Assembly (NCBI GenBank): GCA_013399015.1
Contig: VWZX01006105.1
Location: 930,001-994,000 of the forward strand
Length of the DNA stretch: 64,000 bases
From: Galbula dea
Lineage: Eukaryota; Chordata; Aves; Piciformes; Galbulidae
Direction: 5' to 3'
Of this stretch, positions 1-15,100 are shown piece after piece. Both the position numbers and the translations under genes were made by a program. Position 1 is the first letter of the stretch. Each line of letters begins with the position of its first letter. The notes beneath the pieces were generated by a model that saw only the letters and a program-made list of their open reading frames with translations, was not told the origin of the DNA and did no database searches.

Positions 1-39
1 TTTTACTTGAACACATGTGAAACTGTTTTTTCCCTTTAG

Positions 40-138
40 AGAGATTTTAATGAACGCTGTGCACAATGTTCAGAAGTGAACTGGGGTCTCACTGATGGAG
101 GCAGATTTTATTGCAGATCTTGTCACAATATTACTGAG
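40..138 (+). CDS. TAF1B: TAF1B exon 2 (zinc ribbon)
   Basis: The exon has 33 codons and phase 0 at both ends. The acceptor is a pyrimidine-rich tract ending TTTAG and the donor is GTAAAA. It encodes the RRN7-type zinc ribbon, with cysteines at visible residues 7, 10, 25 and 28 in the contexts CAQC and CRSC. In this family the ribbon is the counterpart of the TFIIB B-ribbon that contacts the polymerase. The start codon must be in an upstream exon. Confidence 0.95.
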
Positions 139-3100
139 GTAAAAAACTTAAGCTACTGACCTTGGACAAGTGGGGTTTTTTTGATTGCTTGTTGGTTTTA
201 TATTAAGAATATGTTAGATTTTTCTCCTTGCCATTAGGAGTTGGAAGCAATATTGTGATTCTTCCTTTTTGTGCTTTACTTCATGTGTTTAAAACTAATG
301 TTTTTTGAAAACGCAGTGTCTGAAATGAGCTATCTTAAGATGCTGTGTTGCTGTAGCTGTAGTGCTGGCATGCCTTAGAAGTATTGGCTGGGTATTGCTG
401 CATTTTAGTACAGTACTAGTGTAGGCAAACCTTCATGCATATCACCTGTATGTTCAGGATAGTAATTCTCTATCTTTGCAGTTTGTGTATGAAAAGTTCA
501 GAATGTTCTGTCTCCCTTTAGTTTAGATGATTTGAACAAGTTCCTCCAGTATATTTTATGATGTGGCCATTTATACAAGCTAGGCCTGGCTTTTTTTTTC
601 TTACTAAGATATATTCCTGTTTTGCAGAGAACTAGAGAAGTTGTAGACACTAATTTTATTTCTAATGCAAGAGTCCAAACAGTCTCCAAACGTTTAAGAA
701 AGCAGGAAAAAAAGGGTATGTATGAGTTTCTCTCTGTGTTTTGCATGAGTGGCTGTTCAGCCAGGATTCAGCTAGCCCATTATGTCTTTGATGGTGACCA
801 AAAGCAGATGGCTAGGAAAGGCTGTAAGAATGGGAACAAAATACATCCCCTCAGATGCTGTTACAACCTTCAGCGGTTGCTTTTGGTGACTCCCTGAGTC
901 ACAGGTGACCTCTGAGAGCCTGGTGGTGGGTCTTTTGAGATTGAACAGAGCTGTATGTTACTGCCACTTTGGTTTGTGGAAACCAGTACTCACTGAGGAT
1001 ACAGGTAGCATGCGTTCAGATGTGGTGATCCCTTTATTCCTTCCTTGTGATGGCTATCACAAAACCAGAAAAGCTGTCTGTCTTTGTGAGATGTGACAAT
1101 GGTCCAGCTCTCAGCTGGGCTTCCATTACAGGTATTGGGCCTGTAACCTACACACAAACATACAAGGAAGAGATTTCATGCAGTTGCAATAGGTGATCCA
1201 ATGTTACATCTTTAATCTGGAGTAACTTCTGTACTTTTAATTTCATGATTAAGAAGAATAGTAGTCATTATGTATGATGATACATGCTGCAAGGATGTTA
1301 TGGTAAGTCTGCTGCTGGAGCTATGTATGTGCACTGTGGTGGTTGGATAGATGTTTTATTGTTGTGGCCACTTTCAAAAAGCAAAAATGCTTTACAAAGC
1401 TAAATGAAGTCTCTGATATGCTGACCTATCTTTGTTTTACTGTGGTAGTGGTGGATTACTACATTAATTTGAAAAGAATGATTGTGTGGAAGTGAAGGGA
1501 GGAGTGTAAGAATGAAACAACCTTAACACCTCCACTTGTCTTTATCCTGTATTGCACTTAAAGTCTGAGTTGCATACCACTTCATGCTTTTTATTTCTCC
1601 TGTTAGGAAGGTCAATAGCCATCCCCCAGGCTTCTTAAGAAATAAATCCTTAGCTTCACACGGTCCCTTCTGTGACTTCAGCTATTTTATACTATGGCAA
1701 CTTATTTTCATGCATTTATAGGAGTAAGCTGTATCTGTGGTTAATGGTTAAAGCCAACATCTTTAAAGCAGGGCAGAAGCTTTTGGCAGATAACTTTAAG
1801 ATGATGAGATGCAAGGTGTGATTGGAAGGAATAATAATGAAGAGCAGGTGTGGAGGGAATGAAAAGAAAGTTGAGTAAGGCTGAGAAGACTTATAAAACC
1901 AAAATCCAGTTAGAAAAGGTGTTATAGATTAGAGAGATAAGGGTGAAAAGTAAATGTAATGCTGTCTGAAGGAATAGTGTATAATTGGAGCAGGCATGCT
2001 CCTTGTGAAATTCATGTTGTGCTGAGATTTGGTAGAAGCTTGGAATATTGGGAATATTCCTTTCATTTAGATGTATATGATTCTGTGGTAGAAAATGGTG
2101 ACAAAGGTGGTGATACTGGGTTTTTTGCCTGTCTCACCACCATAATGAGTTCCAGGTTTCTGTGCCCAGGATGGGAAAAAAGTTACTGTATTTCATTTTT
2201 TAATGACAGATTCTCAGTTATTTTATAACCGGTCACTTAACTCTCCACTCAGTTACAAATGCTACACTAGAAGCTATAGTCAAATAGGTTATTCTTGGGA
2301 AATGTTTGGAGAACAGTGCTTGTTAGTAACTTTTCTTCATGATAAAGACTGAATAAATGGGAAGTATTTAATGTAGCTGGTCTCTGCTCTAGGATCCGGC
2401 ATTGTTAAACAAAGAGACATGTCTCTCTCGATACCAAGAGAACAGAGTATTCAGTGGAGATAAGTGTGCATAAGGTTAAAAAAAATCACATAGCAGTCAG
2501 CAGTACAAACAAAAAGACCCCAAAAAGTACTCTTTTCTTTTTTTTTTTTTCACTTAGATAAAGGCTGTGAATGGTATGTTTGTGAAGGCTTTCAGCTGGT
2601 ACTCAAGAAACAAGCTGAAGCTTTGGAAGCGTTAGGAGTATGTCCACAGATGAAGGTATGTAGATGCCAGTGTGAGGTGTATGTGCTTTCTGCGTGTTGC
2701 AGGAGGAGTTATTTTAAAAGATTGTATAAAGTGAATGGAATAACTGCCTGTTTAAAAACATAGAGTATCTGAAAACAAATTTGACTTCTCCAGTAATTTT
2801 AAAACATAGTTTATAAATCACAGTTAGTGAAATTACAACTGGAACATTATGCAGATTTCTGAGATAGAAATGATGCTCTGTTCCCTCAGCAATTAATGAT
2901 CTTCTAATCTTTGTACTAACTTTGTTCTTTTATATTTATCAGGATGAAGTTCTGTACAATTTTTGGAGATGTTACCTTCAGAAGAGCAAACAAGCATATT
3001 GCAACAGACCAGCTGGAGAAACTGCCAAAGCATTATCAGTAAGTGAACAGCTCAACTCCCCTGAGATTGTTGGTGTTTTTGTAAAAAGAAACAACAGAAA

Positions 3101-6100
3101 CCTTTGTTCAAGCTACATGTCTAGCTTGTATTAATGTCACTTCAGTATGGAGGATGCCTTCTAAACAAGGTTCCACATGTCTGTTTTGTTTTTCATCTTT
3201 TTTTTTCCTCCTATTTTAAGAGTAAAATACTTCAAGTATGGAACACTGCTTACTTAAAAATACTGTTTTCTCTTGGCATAGGTAGTCAGTAGATAGAGGG
3301 AAAAAATTACAATATAAAATGCATCATTAGCTATCATCCTTTCCTGCCTGCTGTTTTGAAGTTAGTTTTTTCATCAGGCTTTGATTCACTGTATTGCCAA
3401 CCTTCTGATCATTGTAGCAGATTGAAATATAATATAATCACTAGAAATCTTTTTATCTTGATTAATCCTTTAAAGTACTGTTTTTGCAGGGATTCTTTAC
3501 ATACTGGGATTCACTGAGAAAGTAAAAATATGAACAATTTCAGTTTAAATTTAATTTACTGTTGATCTTGCATCTCTCATGCTTTGTTTGGTTTCTTCAG
3601 ATTGAAACAGTAACTAACAGTAGATAATACAGTGACTTATTTGCAAACACCAGGTATGTGATAGCAGTACTGATGTGGACAGTGAACCAGAGAGACCTAG
3701 CCTTCTTCACCTGTTGTCTCTCTCTGAAAGCGAAGGGGATCTGCAGACTGATTGCAGCTTTGTCTCATCAACTAGCAAGGTCTCAGGTAGGACCAATGAA
3801 CTGAACTATGTGGAAACCATTTTTGTATATTTGTAAAATATAAATAAATGTATAAAAAGTCTATTCATGTATCATGAATTGGAGAAACTGGTTGGAAAGT
3901 GTAAAATTTTCGGTCCTGTTTGTCATGAGAGTACTTTATATTTTACCAGAAATAGAAGACTTTCCCCCCACCAAAGAGATGAAATTTGAACAGGGCCTGG
4001 AAATACAATGGGAAATGAGGAGGAAGTTCTCTTTTATAATGAGTTTGCACCATGCCTCTTGTCTGAAGTGGGAGAAAATTGCTCTTATATCTGCAAAGAC
4101 AGATGTTCACCAATACAGCATCTTTAAAGAATAAGCACTGGTTTATCTAATAGCAGAGCTGTCACTCATGACTTTGATGTTAAAAAACATGAGTTTGTTC
4201 TTTTTGGAGGGGATATTTGGTGAGGTTTTGTGTTTGTTTTGGGGTTTTTTTCTGTCCCATAGATATGTTTTGCTTTTTAATTTTTTTCCCTACAGTATTT
4301 TTGGTACTTCTGTGTCTTTTGTCTCCGCAGTTGTTTTTTTTTTATGACTTTCCCTGTAACCTCTTCTATCACATCAGGTTCTCTTGTCTGTTCACAATAT
4401 CAGCTATATCAACTTGAAAATATTTGCAGGATGCTAAACATTTTGATTAAAGTGCTATAGAAAATTGGAGGGTTTGGTGCTGCTGGGCCAGTGTAGTGCC
4501 AAACAATGCTGCAGTGTCTTATTTAATTTCACTAAAAGCACTTGAGAGGAATGAAGAGTTCAGCCACAGTAAAAGTACATTTTTGTGAAATTGAACAAAC
4601 AGACAGTTGTTTTGTATATTAAAATTTAATACAAGTAATACCAAATGTGTTCCAGTCAACTATAAATTCTTGTGAAGACTCATAGCTTTCCTTTTCTGTG
4701 CTGTTTTTACTGAGCTGATTAGCTACAGACTGGAAACCTCAACAGCCTTTTCTTTTTTTCCAAGAGGCTTGTCCAACCAGCAAACTTTTTGTTGTTGTTT
4801 TTGTGTAGGGTTAATAGCAGATTCCACTGAGTATAGTACTGAAATATTGCTAGAGAAGCCTATTAAAACTCTTAAATTACTAGATTTGTGTAACTGTGTG
4901 TTCTCATGCCTTGTATAAGACGGAATAAATAAAAGGAAACTGTGTGCCATCATTAAGGCCACAAATATAATGAGGATTATTTTAAATGGAGTTAAATGTG
5001 AAATTAATAATGAAGCTTCAGTTGTGAAGCTGCCTTTAAGCACAAGTAACCATGTAAAAGGTGAAACTGTTGACTAAAAGGATGTTTCAGCTTTTGTTCT
5101 CCAACGTGCCTTTACGTGATAGACCTCATAGGATGCTCTCAGCTAGACCTTGTCTTAGTCTGTACGAGGTGTATGTTTAAGCTGGTTCTTTAACCTGCTG
5201 CTGTGTCCGTAGCGCTACTGGCCACCGTTTTTAAGCCGGTAGGTGGCATCAAAGACCAGTTCTGGCTTAGGAACACAGTATTTGCAGTGTCTTCATGCTG
5301 TGTGTTAGCGGGCATTGGACCTCCACCACTGATTAGTGTCACCTTACAAGCTTAGCTATCACCTGCCGGCATAACCATGGAGCTGCCAAGCCCTCTGAAG
5401 TTTTAAACTGTGTTTTGCAGGCTGCTTGCCGTGGCCCAGCTGCTCCCAGCTAGGGAGCTGTGGACCCAGCCCTTGCTACTCCTGTCTGAACAGGTGAACA
5501 GTCTGTGGGGAAAGGCAGTGAGAAAATCTCTACAGAATTAATGCTGATAATTCTGCTGGTGTGCTTCAAATGTGTTTTCGTTTCTTCTGGCTGGGTTGTG
5601 ACGTACAAAAGAGAAGCTTTTCTTTGTTTTTTCCTCCTTCCTTCAGCTCCTAGGTTTCAGTGCTGAAAAGGTTCCTAACTTAGAAATCACTCTACTAAGT
5701 TAAATTTCTCTTTGCTGCTTCTCTTAGTTTTTAGTGATTCATCTCATTAAGGAAGTAACGAGGCTTGGTTGTGGTGGATTTTTTTTTTCTCTTACCCACT
5801 TCACCATTTACTACATGTTTGTTCTAAAGGTGTTTCTTTTTCATTGAATTTAGATATGTTTTTTTAAAAGAATACCTCTGTTTCTGCAGTTAGAGACTGT
5901 ATGGCAGATGGATACACACCTTAACCTCAGCAGAATTTCTGCAATGTAGATCATTTTCTTGTTGAAGTCCTGACTCTGTTGGAGTTTAAAACTCTCTTAT
6001 TCCCAAACTCTGAAGCATTGATTTAAGTACATAAAAATATCCCTTTTTTCCCTACTGTTCTCTTATCTCTCAGATGGAAAATAGTATTTCCAGGTCATGA

Positions 6101-9100
6101 GTACTGTTAATTATATGTTGTATTGGAGTTAATGTATATCTAGAACTCTAGGTTTAGTTACTAGTTCCCAACAAAAGATCTGTTTTGATTGGTAACAGAG
6201 GAGGTTTTGTCTCTTCATATGATCCAGTGTCTTAATCACATGAAGTACCAATCATAAAACAGGTTGTCATTTTGTATCATGGTAGATAACTAAATTAAGA
6301 GTTAAGCTGTTTATTAGAAAAGTACATAAACTCCCAAACTACTGAAAGTAATGATTTCAAAATGTTCCTAATTGCTGAACAAGGGTCCTTGTATGTTCCT
6401 TTATCTTGTTTTCTGTATAGCATGGATTGTGTGTATATCATATAAATTACTTCTTTTTTTTCCCCTCTGTTTTTAGCATCAACCCAAGAAAGCATCTCTG
6501 TGTGCTCTGGATCAGTAGATGGAAGCTCGTACTTCATGAAGAACGAAAAGGAGAAACTGAGGATGACGATGCCAATGACACTTTCATTTTGTTATATGGC
6601 ATTACTCTGGTTGAGGGAACCAATGACATTATCTGATCTCTTAAGGTATGAATAGACTTTAATGAAATATTTTTTACTTTTGTAAGTAACACTTTTTAAA
6701 AAGTTAGATGTCTATTCTTGGCCTCTTACTAACGTGCTCAATACTAGTGAAAAATTCTCTATATTTAGTTGTCTTATCTTTGACATAACAATTTGTGCAG
6801 CTGCTTTTGGAGGCTGTCCTCCTCTGTTGAGTGCAATGAATCTCAAAGACCTGTAAGTGAGAAGGTTTTGGAGTTGAAGAAGCCTTTTGTCTTTCTCCTT
6901 CTCTTAAGATTCACTGGAGGTGTGTACGGTCATGCTTTTGCAGTATTTGCTGTTGTCAGCATACTAGAAATAAATGAGCATACATTCTCTAGGACTTACA
7001 TCAGTGTCATCACACAAACAATACCAGTAGTCTATAGTGATCTGAAAGGTAGGTAAGTAGCTTCACACATTGGAGTTGGGCAGCGAAATTACTACAGGAA
7101 GGCCCTTTTTGTCTTCATATCTTTGTATCTGCCATTATCAGAGTTCACAGTAATACAGCTTTTAATATAGGAGAAATAAAATGTTTAGGATTTAATGCTA
7201 AATGGGGACTGTCTAACTGTTGCTGACAATGCAATTCCCTTCTGCCCCCTACAACAACATTTCTTATTTACTTAAGGAATGAAAAGTAATACATAACTTT
7301 TGTTAATGGTAAATATTGTAAATCAGGCTTAAATAGTTTAAATTCAAGAATAGTTAGATTTTCCTTGGAAGACCTTCTGTACTTGTATACTGATACCCCT
7401 TTTTAACAAGTATTGAAATACTGGGTATTTCTAATAAGATGGTGAAAACATGTTACTTTTCTAAAATTTAAGGAACAGAATATGGCAAAAATCCAAGTAG
7501 TAAGTTAGAATTACTGGGATGGAGCAAATGGTTCACAGGAGACAATTATTGCTTAGCCTATCCTGTTTGGAAAGGAAAATGAGTAATTGAGTATCTGTTC
7601 TTTGGTTACTGTATCTTGGAAAACCGTCTGAAGAGCACGTGGGGTCCTATGAGGCAAATGCATCCTCACAAGCTCCTGTCTTAGTATGGTGGTGGGGTTT
7701 GAAAAAACCCCAACCAAGCAATGATAAAAAACCCTCAAAACTGTCAAAGTCAACTGTTAAGAGGAAAGTTAGATTGTCTTGTTTGCATGTTAATGGTGTA
7801 TTGTTGTATTTGGCACTTTTAAACATTGGGGACTGTAGAAAAGATCCAGGAAAGTTATTCAGATCCTGGAGAAAGTCCTTTGCATTGAGATCCTTAAGAG
7901 ATAAGCATATTTGTTTGAAAGGACTTAGAGGTAATGTGAAAACAGCATAAAAAGCTGGAAAAGGAGAAGAAAAAAATCAAGTAGCAAATATAGGAGAGAA
8001 AGCCATAATCTGAAACTAATAGTTGGAAATGGAAATAAGGTGATTTGAATAAGAAGATAACATTTAATTAGATGCAGTTTATAGGTATATTACTTTTAAC
8101 AGTGGGTAAATCAGAATGATTCAGTGACTTTAAATGCACTGAATGTATGAACTGAATTAAATGCAGAAAGTGATCTTTAGAAGAATGGCATTTGTATTGC
8201 AAAGTTTTACCGTGATACGATAGGTTAATAAGACCCTAATTACAGTAGCATGCTTCCCTCCTTACTCTTAAGAGCTTTGCCTTTCACAAGTTTGACAAAG
8301 AAAAGGAAAGAATTTTAGATTGTCTGATTTTTTTTTTTTAAACTTAAATATTCAGAAGTTAGAAAACAAGTATTTTATGGTCGTTCATGCAATGTTCACA
8401 TTTTTGCATGCCTTAAGATAGATCAAAATAGCGACAGGCCAGAGATGAAAACTATGCAGAAAGACCATTAAGTATTCAGCATTACCTTTTAAATCTTTCT
8501 AGGCAAATTGTTTTATTTAAACCAGCTGAATTACAGTTGTACCTAAAGTTCTGACTTGTTTTTATCTCAGTTTGGTGTTCTCCTTACGCTGAAGTCAGCT
8601 GACCTCCACTCCTCCCTTGTAATACATGCTTAGGCACTATGGTGGGGCAATCTGCCAGCTTTTGAAGGATTTGCAACACCAAAAATATACTCCTCCTTGC
8701 TACTTGACACACTTAGCAGAAAAAACACTATAATTACCTCCTCTGGCAGGGACCATTTGGTTTAAAAATAACATTTTTAACAACCTGTTAATCAAGTGTA
8801 TGTTACACATTAAATCCTAAATGTATACATAAATGAGTATGTTACACATTCAGTGGAATCCTTTTCCATTGTGAATAGCCTTCACAGTACTGGTAAGCTG
8901 TATATTATTTCTCTAAATAATGAGTAAAATTGTTGGCTTATGAAAAAACTTTCAAGATGCTAGACTTTGAGATTGTGAGAACTAATGCCTTTCAAATGAG
9001 GTGATACCTAGCTGTGCTGGCAAGACAAAACTTGTAATCAGTTTGTGGCATTACTGTGTGCATCTGCATGGCTTTAACAGATGCATCATTTCCTTGTAGT

Positions 9101-12100
9101 GTGCATGGGACTAGGATTTTTTTCATTCCTGGACCTTACTAGTGTATGCTGCTGCTGTAATTACAAGAACATGCACTGTCAGTTGACTGTGCCAGTCAAG
9201 TTTTCACACACTTCACTGATACAAGAGTCTTAGAAGTGTTCTGATGATCTGTCTGTTAAATGAAAGGTTTGGAAGAACAGTAGACAGAATAAACTGTTCC
9301 CAAGTGCTATTCCAAATCTGGGCTTTGGAAATAAGCGTTGAAAACCTGAATCATCAGCACATTATATTCATAACAGGGTATTTGTGATGTTTCATATCTT
9401 TTTAGAACATAAAGCCAACTCTTAATCTGAGCGAGAAGAGCATTCTTTTATACGGAGACAGTAATTTCAGGCTAGGAAGTGTCATTATTTTTTAAGTAGT
9501 TGCAATGTTTTGACCTGGTGCAGTCAAGTTGATGAAAACTTACTTTTTAAAAACATTTTGATGGACATTGCTTGTCTCTTGCAGTGTAAGGATCTGGTTC
9601 CAGCATCAGTTTAAGCTGATCTGAGTTTCTCTTGCTGTAGTGCTGAATAAACATTCATCATCTTTCTCTTGCCCTGGGTACTAGCATTCATCCTGTTAGT
9701 GGTGTATGGTTTGAAAGAAGTAGAACTGCAGAAAACTAATTTTGCAGAAGAAGGTTTCTCTGGACATTTTAGTGCAGGTTAGTTTGCTTCATGGCAGTCC
9801 CCTTCTGCCTTGTGCTGGCATTAATGTTCCTGCAGTCAGCTGAGTCTGGAAATCTGTCTGGTTGAAATCAAGCCCTGGAAAACAAAAGACTAGTTTTCAG
9901 TCTAATCCTTTGTCTGGGAAGTCACACAAGTGCTTTTGTCAGCAGGGAGGAGTGTGTGGCAGAGGACTGAAGGGAGGGTGGGATTTCCCATTTCAGAGGC
10001 ACCAAGCTGTTAGGGTGGTTTGGCTGCAATCACCACTATGCCACACCCGAAGGAAAGTCCTGATTGTTTGTCCTCTTCCAGCAGCTGCTGTGCTGGCTCA
10101 GGAGGTTGCTGCGCTTAGTGTCTTGGAACCAGCCTTCAGAACTGACAGCTAATCCTGTGATTGCACCTCAACACGTGTCTGCCAAAGCTTATCATTAGCT
10201 GAGGCAGTAAAGGCTCACTGTTGCTGAAAAAGAGGAAGGTCTTGCTTCCCTTTCTTCCCTCCTCCTGTGTGATACGTCCTCTTCCCTCTGCCAACTCTTG
10301 CCCTTGCTGGAGCTATATGTGAGCCTTGTCAGTTTATGAACTGATGGGATTGTGTAGTGACTTTTACCTCTTCATTTAAGGAGACTAATACCCATTTATT
10401 CTGAAGTTTCAGAATAAAAAAGTTTTGGGCAATGTGATTTTTCAGATTGCTGTTACTTTTCAGGAAACCCAGAAGTGATAGGTTAATCTAACAGAGTTTT
10501 GATTAAGAGATGCACTTTTCATTTGAATCCTGATTTGAATTCAGGTTTTTAATTAAACTGAAAATTGTTATCAGTGTTTTTTTTAAAAAATAGGATGTAA
10601 CTAAGCTTTGCAGTATCTAGTCTTTAAGTAGAATGTTGGTCAATTTCAGTTGATACACACTACATAACATGCAACAAGCAGTGATTAGGGCGCTGGACTG
10701 GGAAAGGGAAGGTGAGCCTGTGAATTGTTGTGACTTCAGGAGGGAGGTGAATCCTCAACTGTGGCTGCTCTGTCTGTGAAGACATTGTTCTGCCTCAGGT
10801 TTTGGGGGGTTTTGTTTGGTTTTTTTTGTGTCTGTGTGTGGTGTTTGGTTTTTTATCTTTGTTTGTCTGGTTTTGTTTTGTTTTCCTTCCATTCTAAATT
10901 GACAGATTGGTGGTCTTTATGAGGAACTTGGTGATTTGGCTTGTGGGATTGGATCCAGCTAGTGATTGAAGTGTTTAGGTACTGCCCTGCATGGGGAGCA
11001 AGTGCAGAGTCCACCCTTACAACCACTGTAGGAACTCAGGAGGGACCTGAAGAGTTCATAGACCAAGAAGTTACTAATCTGCATAGCAAGATCAGAGAGA
11101 TACTGTGCAGATAACACAGCTCTCAGTAAAGAAAATTGGTTTCAAATCTCTATTGTGTTCTTTTAACAAAATTGTTTTGGAGAAGAGATCAGAGGGCAGT
11201 CTTAGCTTAGTTCTATGGGAGTCAAAACTGGGAGGAGCTGTCAACAAACTTGAGGGCAGTGAGGCTCTGCAGAGGGACCCAGGCAAATTAGAGTGCTGGG
11301 CCCCAATCTCTTTATGTTTGTGGATAGTGATAGGACTAGAGGTAATGGTATGAAGTTGAGTCAGGGGAGTTTTAGGTTAGATATCAGAAAAAGGTTTTTC
11401 ACCCACAGGGTGGTTGGGCTCTGACACAACCTCCCTAGGGAGGTGGTCACAGCACCAAGCCTGATGGAGTTCGAGAAGCACTTGGACATCACTTTCAGGC
11501 ACATGGTGTGGTTCTTGGGTTGTCCTGTGGAGCTGGACTAGATGATCCTCTTGGGTTCCTTCCCATTCAGAATATTCTGTGAGACCAGTAAGATGCTTTA
11601 ATCTGGAATGAGAGTAGTGTCTGTTCCCTTGTGAGGATCCATGGATGTTCAGTGCTTGTTTTGTCTGCTAATGTCAGCTAAGATGCTAGATGAGAGAATG
11701 GAATTGGTATGGTGGTGGCTTTTTACTAGTATTTATTTTTAAGTCCCATCTTATATAAATCCCAAATGGTACTGTCAGCCACTTACCAAGGCTAGTGTTT
11801 AACAAAAAATACATTCTTTGGGTGCAAATAAAAATGATCTTATTTTGTATTTATTAGTGTACAAAATCATTTCTATTCGTCCTTGAATAGTACATTTAAA
11901 AAAAGAAATGGGACTATAGATGTAATTACTGGGATTTCAGTTCTGGTCATCTGTGGGTCATTCTGTGACTTTCCTCCCTATTGCATTACTTGACAGCCTC
12001 CTCCAGCAGAAAGTATGTGTTTTACAAGTAAAATTTACTTACCTTTAGAATTTTGGGGAAAAAAACCAAACCGTACCGTTTGAGGGAGGCTTAGACCAGT

Positions 12101-15100
12101 TTTGGAATTGCAGCAGCTGAAGAATGTGCAGAACAGACTACATAGAAGTGTGTTGATTGTAAGCTTACTACCATAACATTGTCATTTGTCAGTCATATCT
12201 GGACTTGAACATAAAGGCCTCTTAAACAATTGAACTAGTTTTTGTCCCATGAAGTATTATGGGGTGTGTAAGTTCAGATAGAATTGTTTAGGCAGTGTAA
12301 TACTGATGTATTTCAAATCAGAAAATGATTTGTGTGTTAATTTTAGGATAAATGTATGCATTTGTCATACTAAATACTGTTTAGAACTGATCCTCATTTT
12401 TTTTATGCAGGTTTGTTGTTGAAGGTCATATTCCATATCTGAATGTTTTTCAGCATTTTCCAGAGAAGATGAAATTATGTGGACTTGACCTTAAGATCTT
12501 TTGTGTAGAGGTAATTTTTTTCTTAAAGGGAAATATTAAAAAAAAAAGAGACCAAAACCTAGATATCTTGTGGTATTTTAATTGTTTAGATCACTGTACT
12601 AATAAACTGATTAAATCTATTCCTATATTCTGGAGTTCATGTTTTGCATTATTGGAGCCTGTGCAGGAATCCGTGCACTCAGTGACTTAATCTTTAACTA
12701 GTCTTATTAATCTGATTACCTAAATTAAAACCAATAAGTATTTGTGGAGAAAAAGGTATTCAGAACTGCTCTTGCAATGCTCAGAAATAGGATTTCACTT
12801 CACATCTTAGTACAATATATTAGCCTTTTTGGTGATTATTGAAAACGTATCTTGAAATTGTAGTTCCATATTCTTCTGGTAACATATGGTTTAGATGCCA
12901 CCTGTTGTTCTGTTTCATGCTGTACTGGTTGAACTATATGAAACCTGAAATCTATGTAAAGGGGTTATGGCCCTTCCAGAAGCTAAACAGTGATGGACAT
13001 TCTGGAGCAAAAGTGTGCAAATCTGCTTTTAAGAGCAGAAAGCAGCAATTCTGCCTACAGGAAAAGCTAGGTTTTGGTCTGCTATAATGTCAGTCTCTCT
13101 GTCCTCCTTTGTCCCCATCCTTTTGCAGGTGTTTTTTCTCTCTCAAAAATGGTTATGTAGAACTTGTATTCTGGCCTGACTAAATAAAATAACACCCCCT
13201 CAATGCTACAAATTGCACAGATAGAATTTTTGTATGTATTGCAGTAGTAAAACTTGTACTGTGCCTCAAAGTTGGCGATCTGGCTTCCAAAGAGGAGACA
13301 ACAATTGCCCTTGGAGCATCCTGCTGCTTTCTTTTGAGGTAGAGCTGTTTCTGGCATGCAGGATGATCTGATGCCAATCCTGAAGGTGATGTCATTGGTC
13401 CTTATTAGCTTCCTTTCTTGCAGAGCTGTCAGTTTGGACTACTCTACTGCTCCATCAATAGCAGACTTGTACTATGGATTGTAGCATGTCCTGATGTAGT
13501 AGCCACACACAGCTTGAGATCCACAAGCTGGTCAATTGAATGTCATTCCATGTTTATGTAAAAGAGAAAGTCTAGTCACTTCACCCTCTTTTTAAAGCAC
13601 TTATATAGTATATATGCCCTTGCCTTTCTTCACAAACCAAGTTCATTTAGTTAGTTAGTTAGCTTCTTGTTAATTTTTTTGTCTTGGCACTGTTTTTGAT
13701 GAGTCTATATGTAGTGTGTTCTGCTATTTAGCTTTTTTTTTTAATTTTGCTTGATTTTATTCTTGGCAACACTTTTATATCCTTATTTCTCTGCCACTAA
13801 TCCTTCACTTCTGCCACCCATCTTTCTGTGTCAGTTTCAATCAAATCTCACTTCTGGTGAGGATTTGAGAGATCTGATTTCTGAGAATAATTTGCCAATC
13901 CTCTGCTATCAAGGATACTTCTGTTTTCTCCTTTGTTCTGCACACTCTACTTTCTACCAGAGCAGCTCTTGAGTTTTGAGTGTAGTTATGAGTTATGGAC
14001 TTCTACTGAGACTTTGTGATTTGATTTGGGTCCCCTTTAGCTATCCCATAAAGAAGGAAAAAGGTTTTTCAGAGCAGCAATTTGTGGGAGCTGGAGCTTC
14101 AGTCAGCTCTCTCCTCTCCTGACCTTATGAAGGTTGCTTGACTGACAGGATACTTTTAGCTTCCATTTTTCCCATTACCATTGTATTGTTTTGTTCAGGA
14201 TCCATGCCAAGTTAGTAGTTCTAGAGTTCCTGAATCTTCCCCTTTACATTTTTTTAAATACTGTATATTAATGTAGAGAGTCCTTTGATGTTTAGAATTT
14301 CTTAAGATTATTTAAAAAATAACATTTGTTTTTCAGAAAGCTCCTCAGTTATTTCCTTGAAGCTTCTTGTGTGCAAATTATCTGGGCCTCTCCTTTATAA
14401 AATACTCAGTTTTACCAGATACTGGTTTGCTTTTTTGCAGACATAATTTTTCTCTTCCTTAGATATGATTTTAATGAGACAGATCCATATTCTTTTTCCA
14501 GTTAGAGTGAGTTGTACTTTTTCTTCATATTTGTTTCATGACTTACCTGTTTACCTGTGGCATTGAAATTCAAAGTTTTGGGGTTGAATTTTTTGTGTTT
14601 TTCTTTTGTTGTTGTTTGTTCGGGGGGTTTGTTGTTGTTTGGGGAGTTTTTTGTTTGTTTTGTTTGGGTTTTTCTTAAACTGCCCTGCTGCTTACAGCTC
14701 AGTCACCTTTACCTCTCGTTTCATTGCAGAATATCTGTAGTGCTGTTCCTTGCCTTTTTTTATCCAGGAGATTGTCCCTGAGCACTATGCAGCCAAAATC
14801 CTCCTCTGCTTCAAAAGAGGGATCTTTTGTTTGTGTTTTTTTATATCATTTACTATCCTAGTTATGAACCAGGTTTAAACTTAGGACTTGTGTAACTTGT
14901 GCCCTACTACCCAGTGTGGGACTTGTCTTTTAGTTTCCAAATTATGACCTAATGTTAATAATTTATGTTATAATATGGTTAAAGGTATACACAGACACCA
15001 TGAGAACTCCTGATCTTGTCTGATCTTGGAAGCTAAGCAGGGTCGGGCCTGGTTAGTATGTGGATGGGAGACCGCCTGGGTATACTGAGTGCTGTTGGCT

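Larger units (their letters stand above)
6646..12410 (+). other. TAF1B intron 7
   Basis: This 5.8-kb AT-rich intron contains a 14-bp direct repeat (8798-8811 and 8837-8850), a GT-rich tract at 10797-10880 and a CR1 3' fragment at about 11195-11584. I see no gene of its own. Confidence 0.8.
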
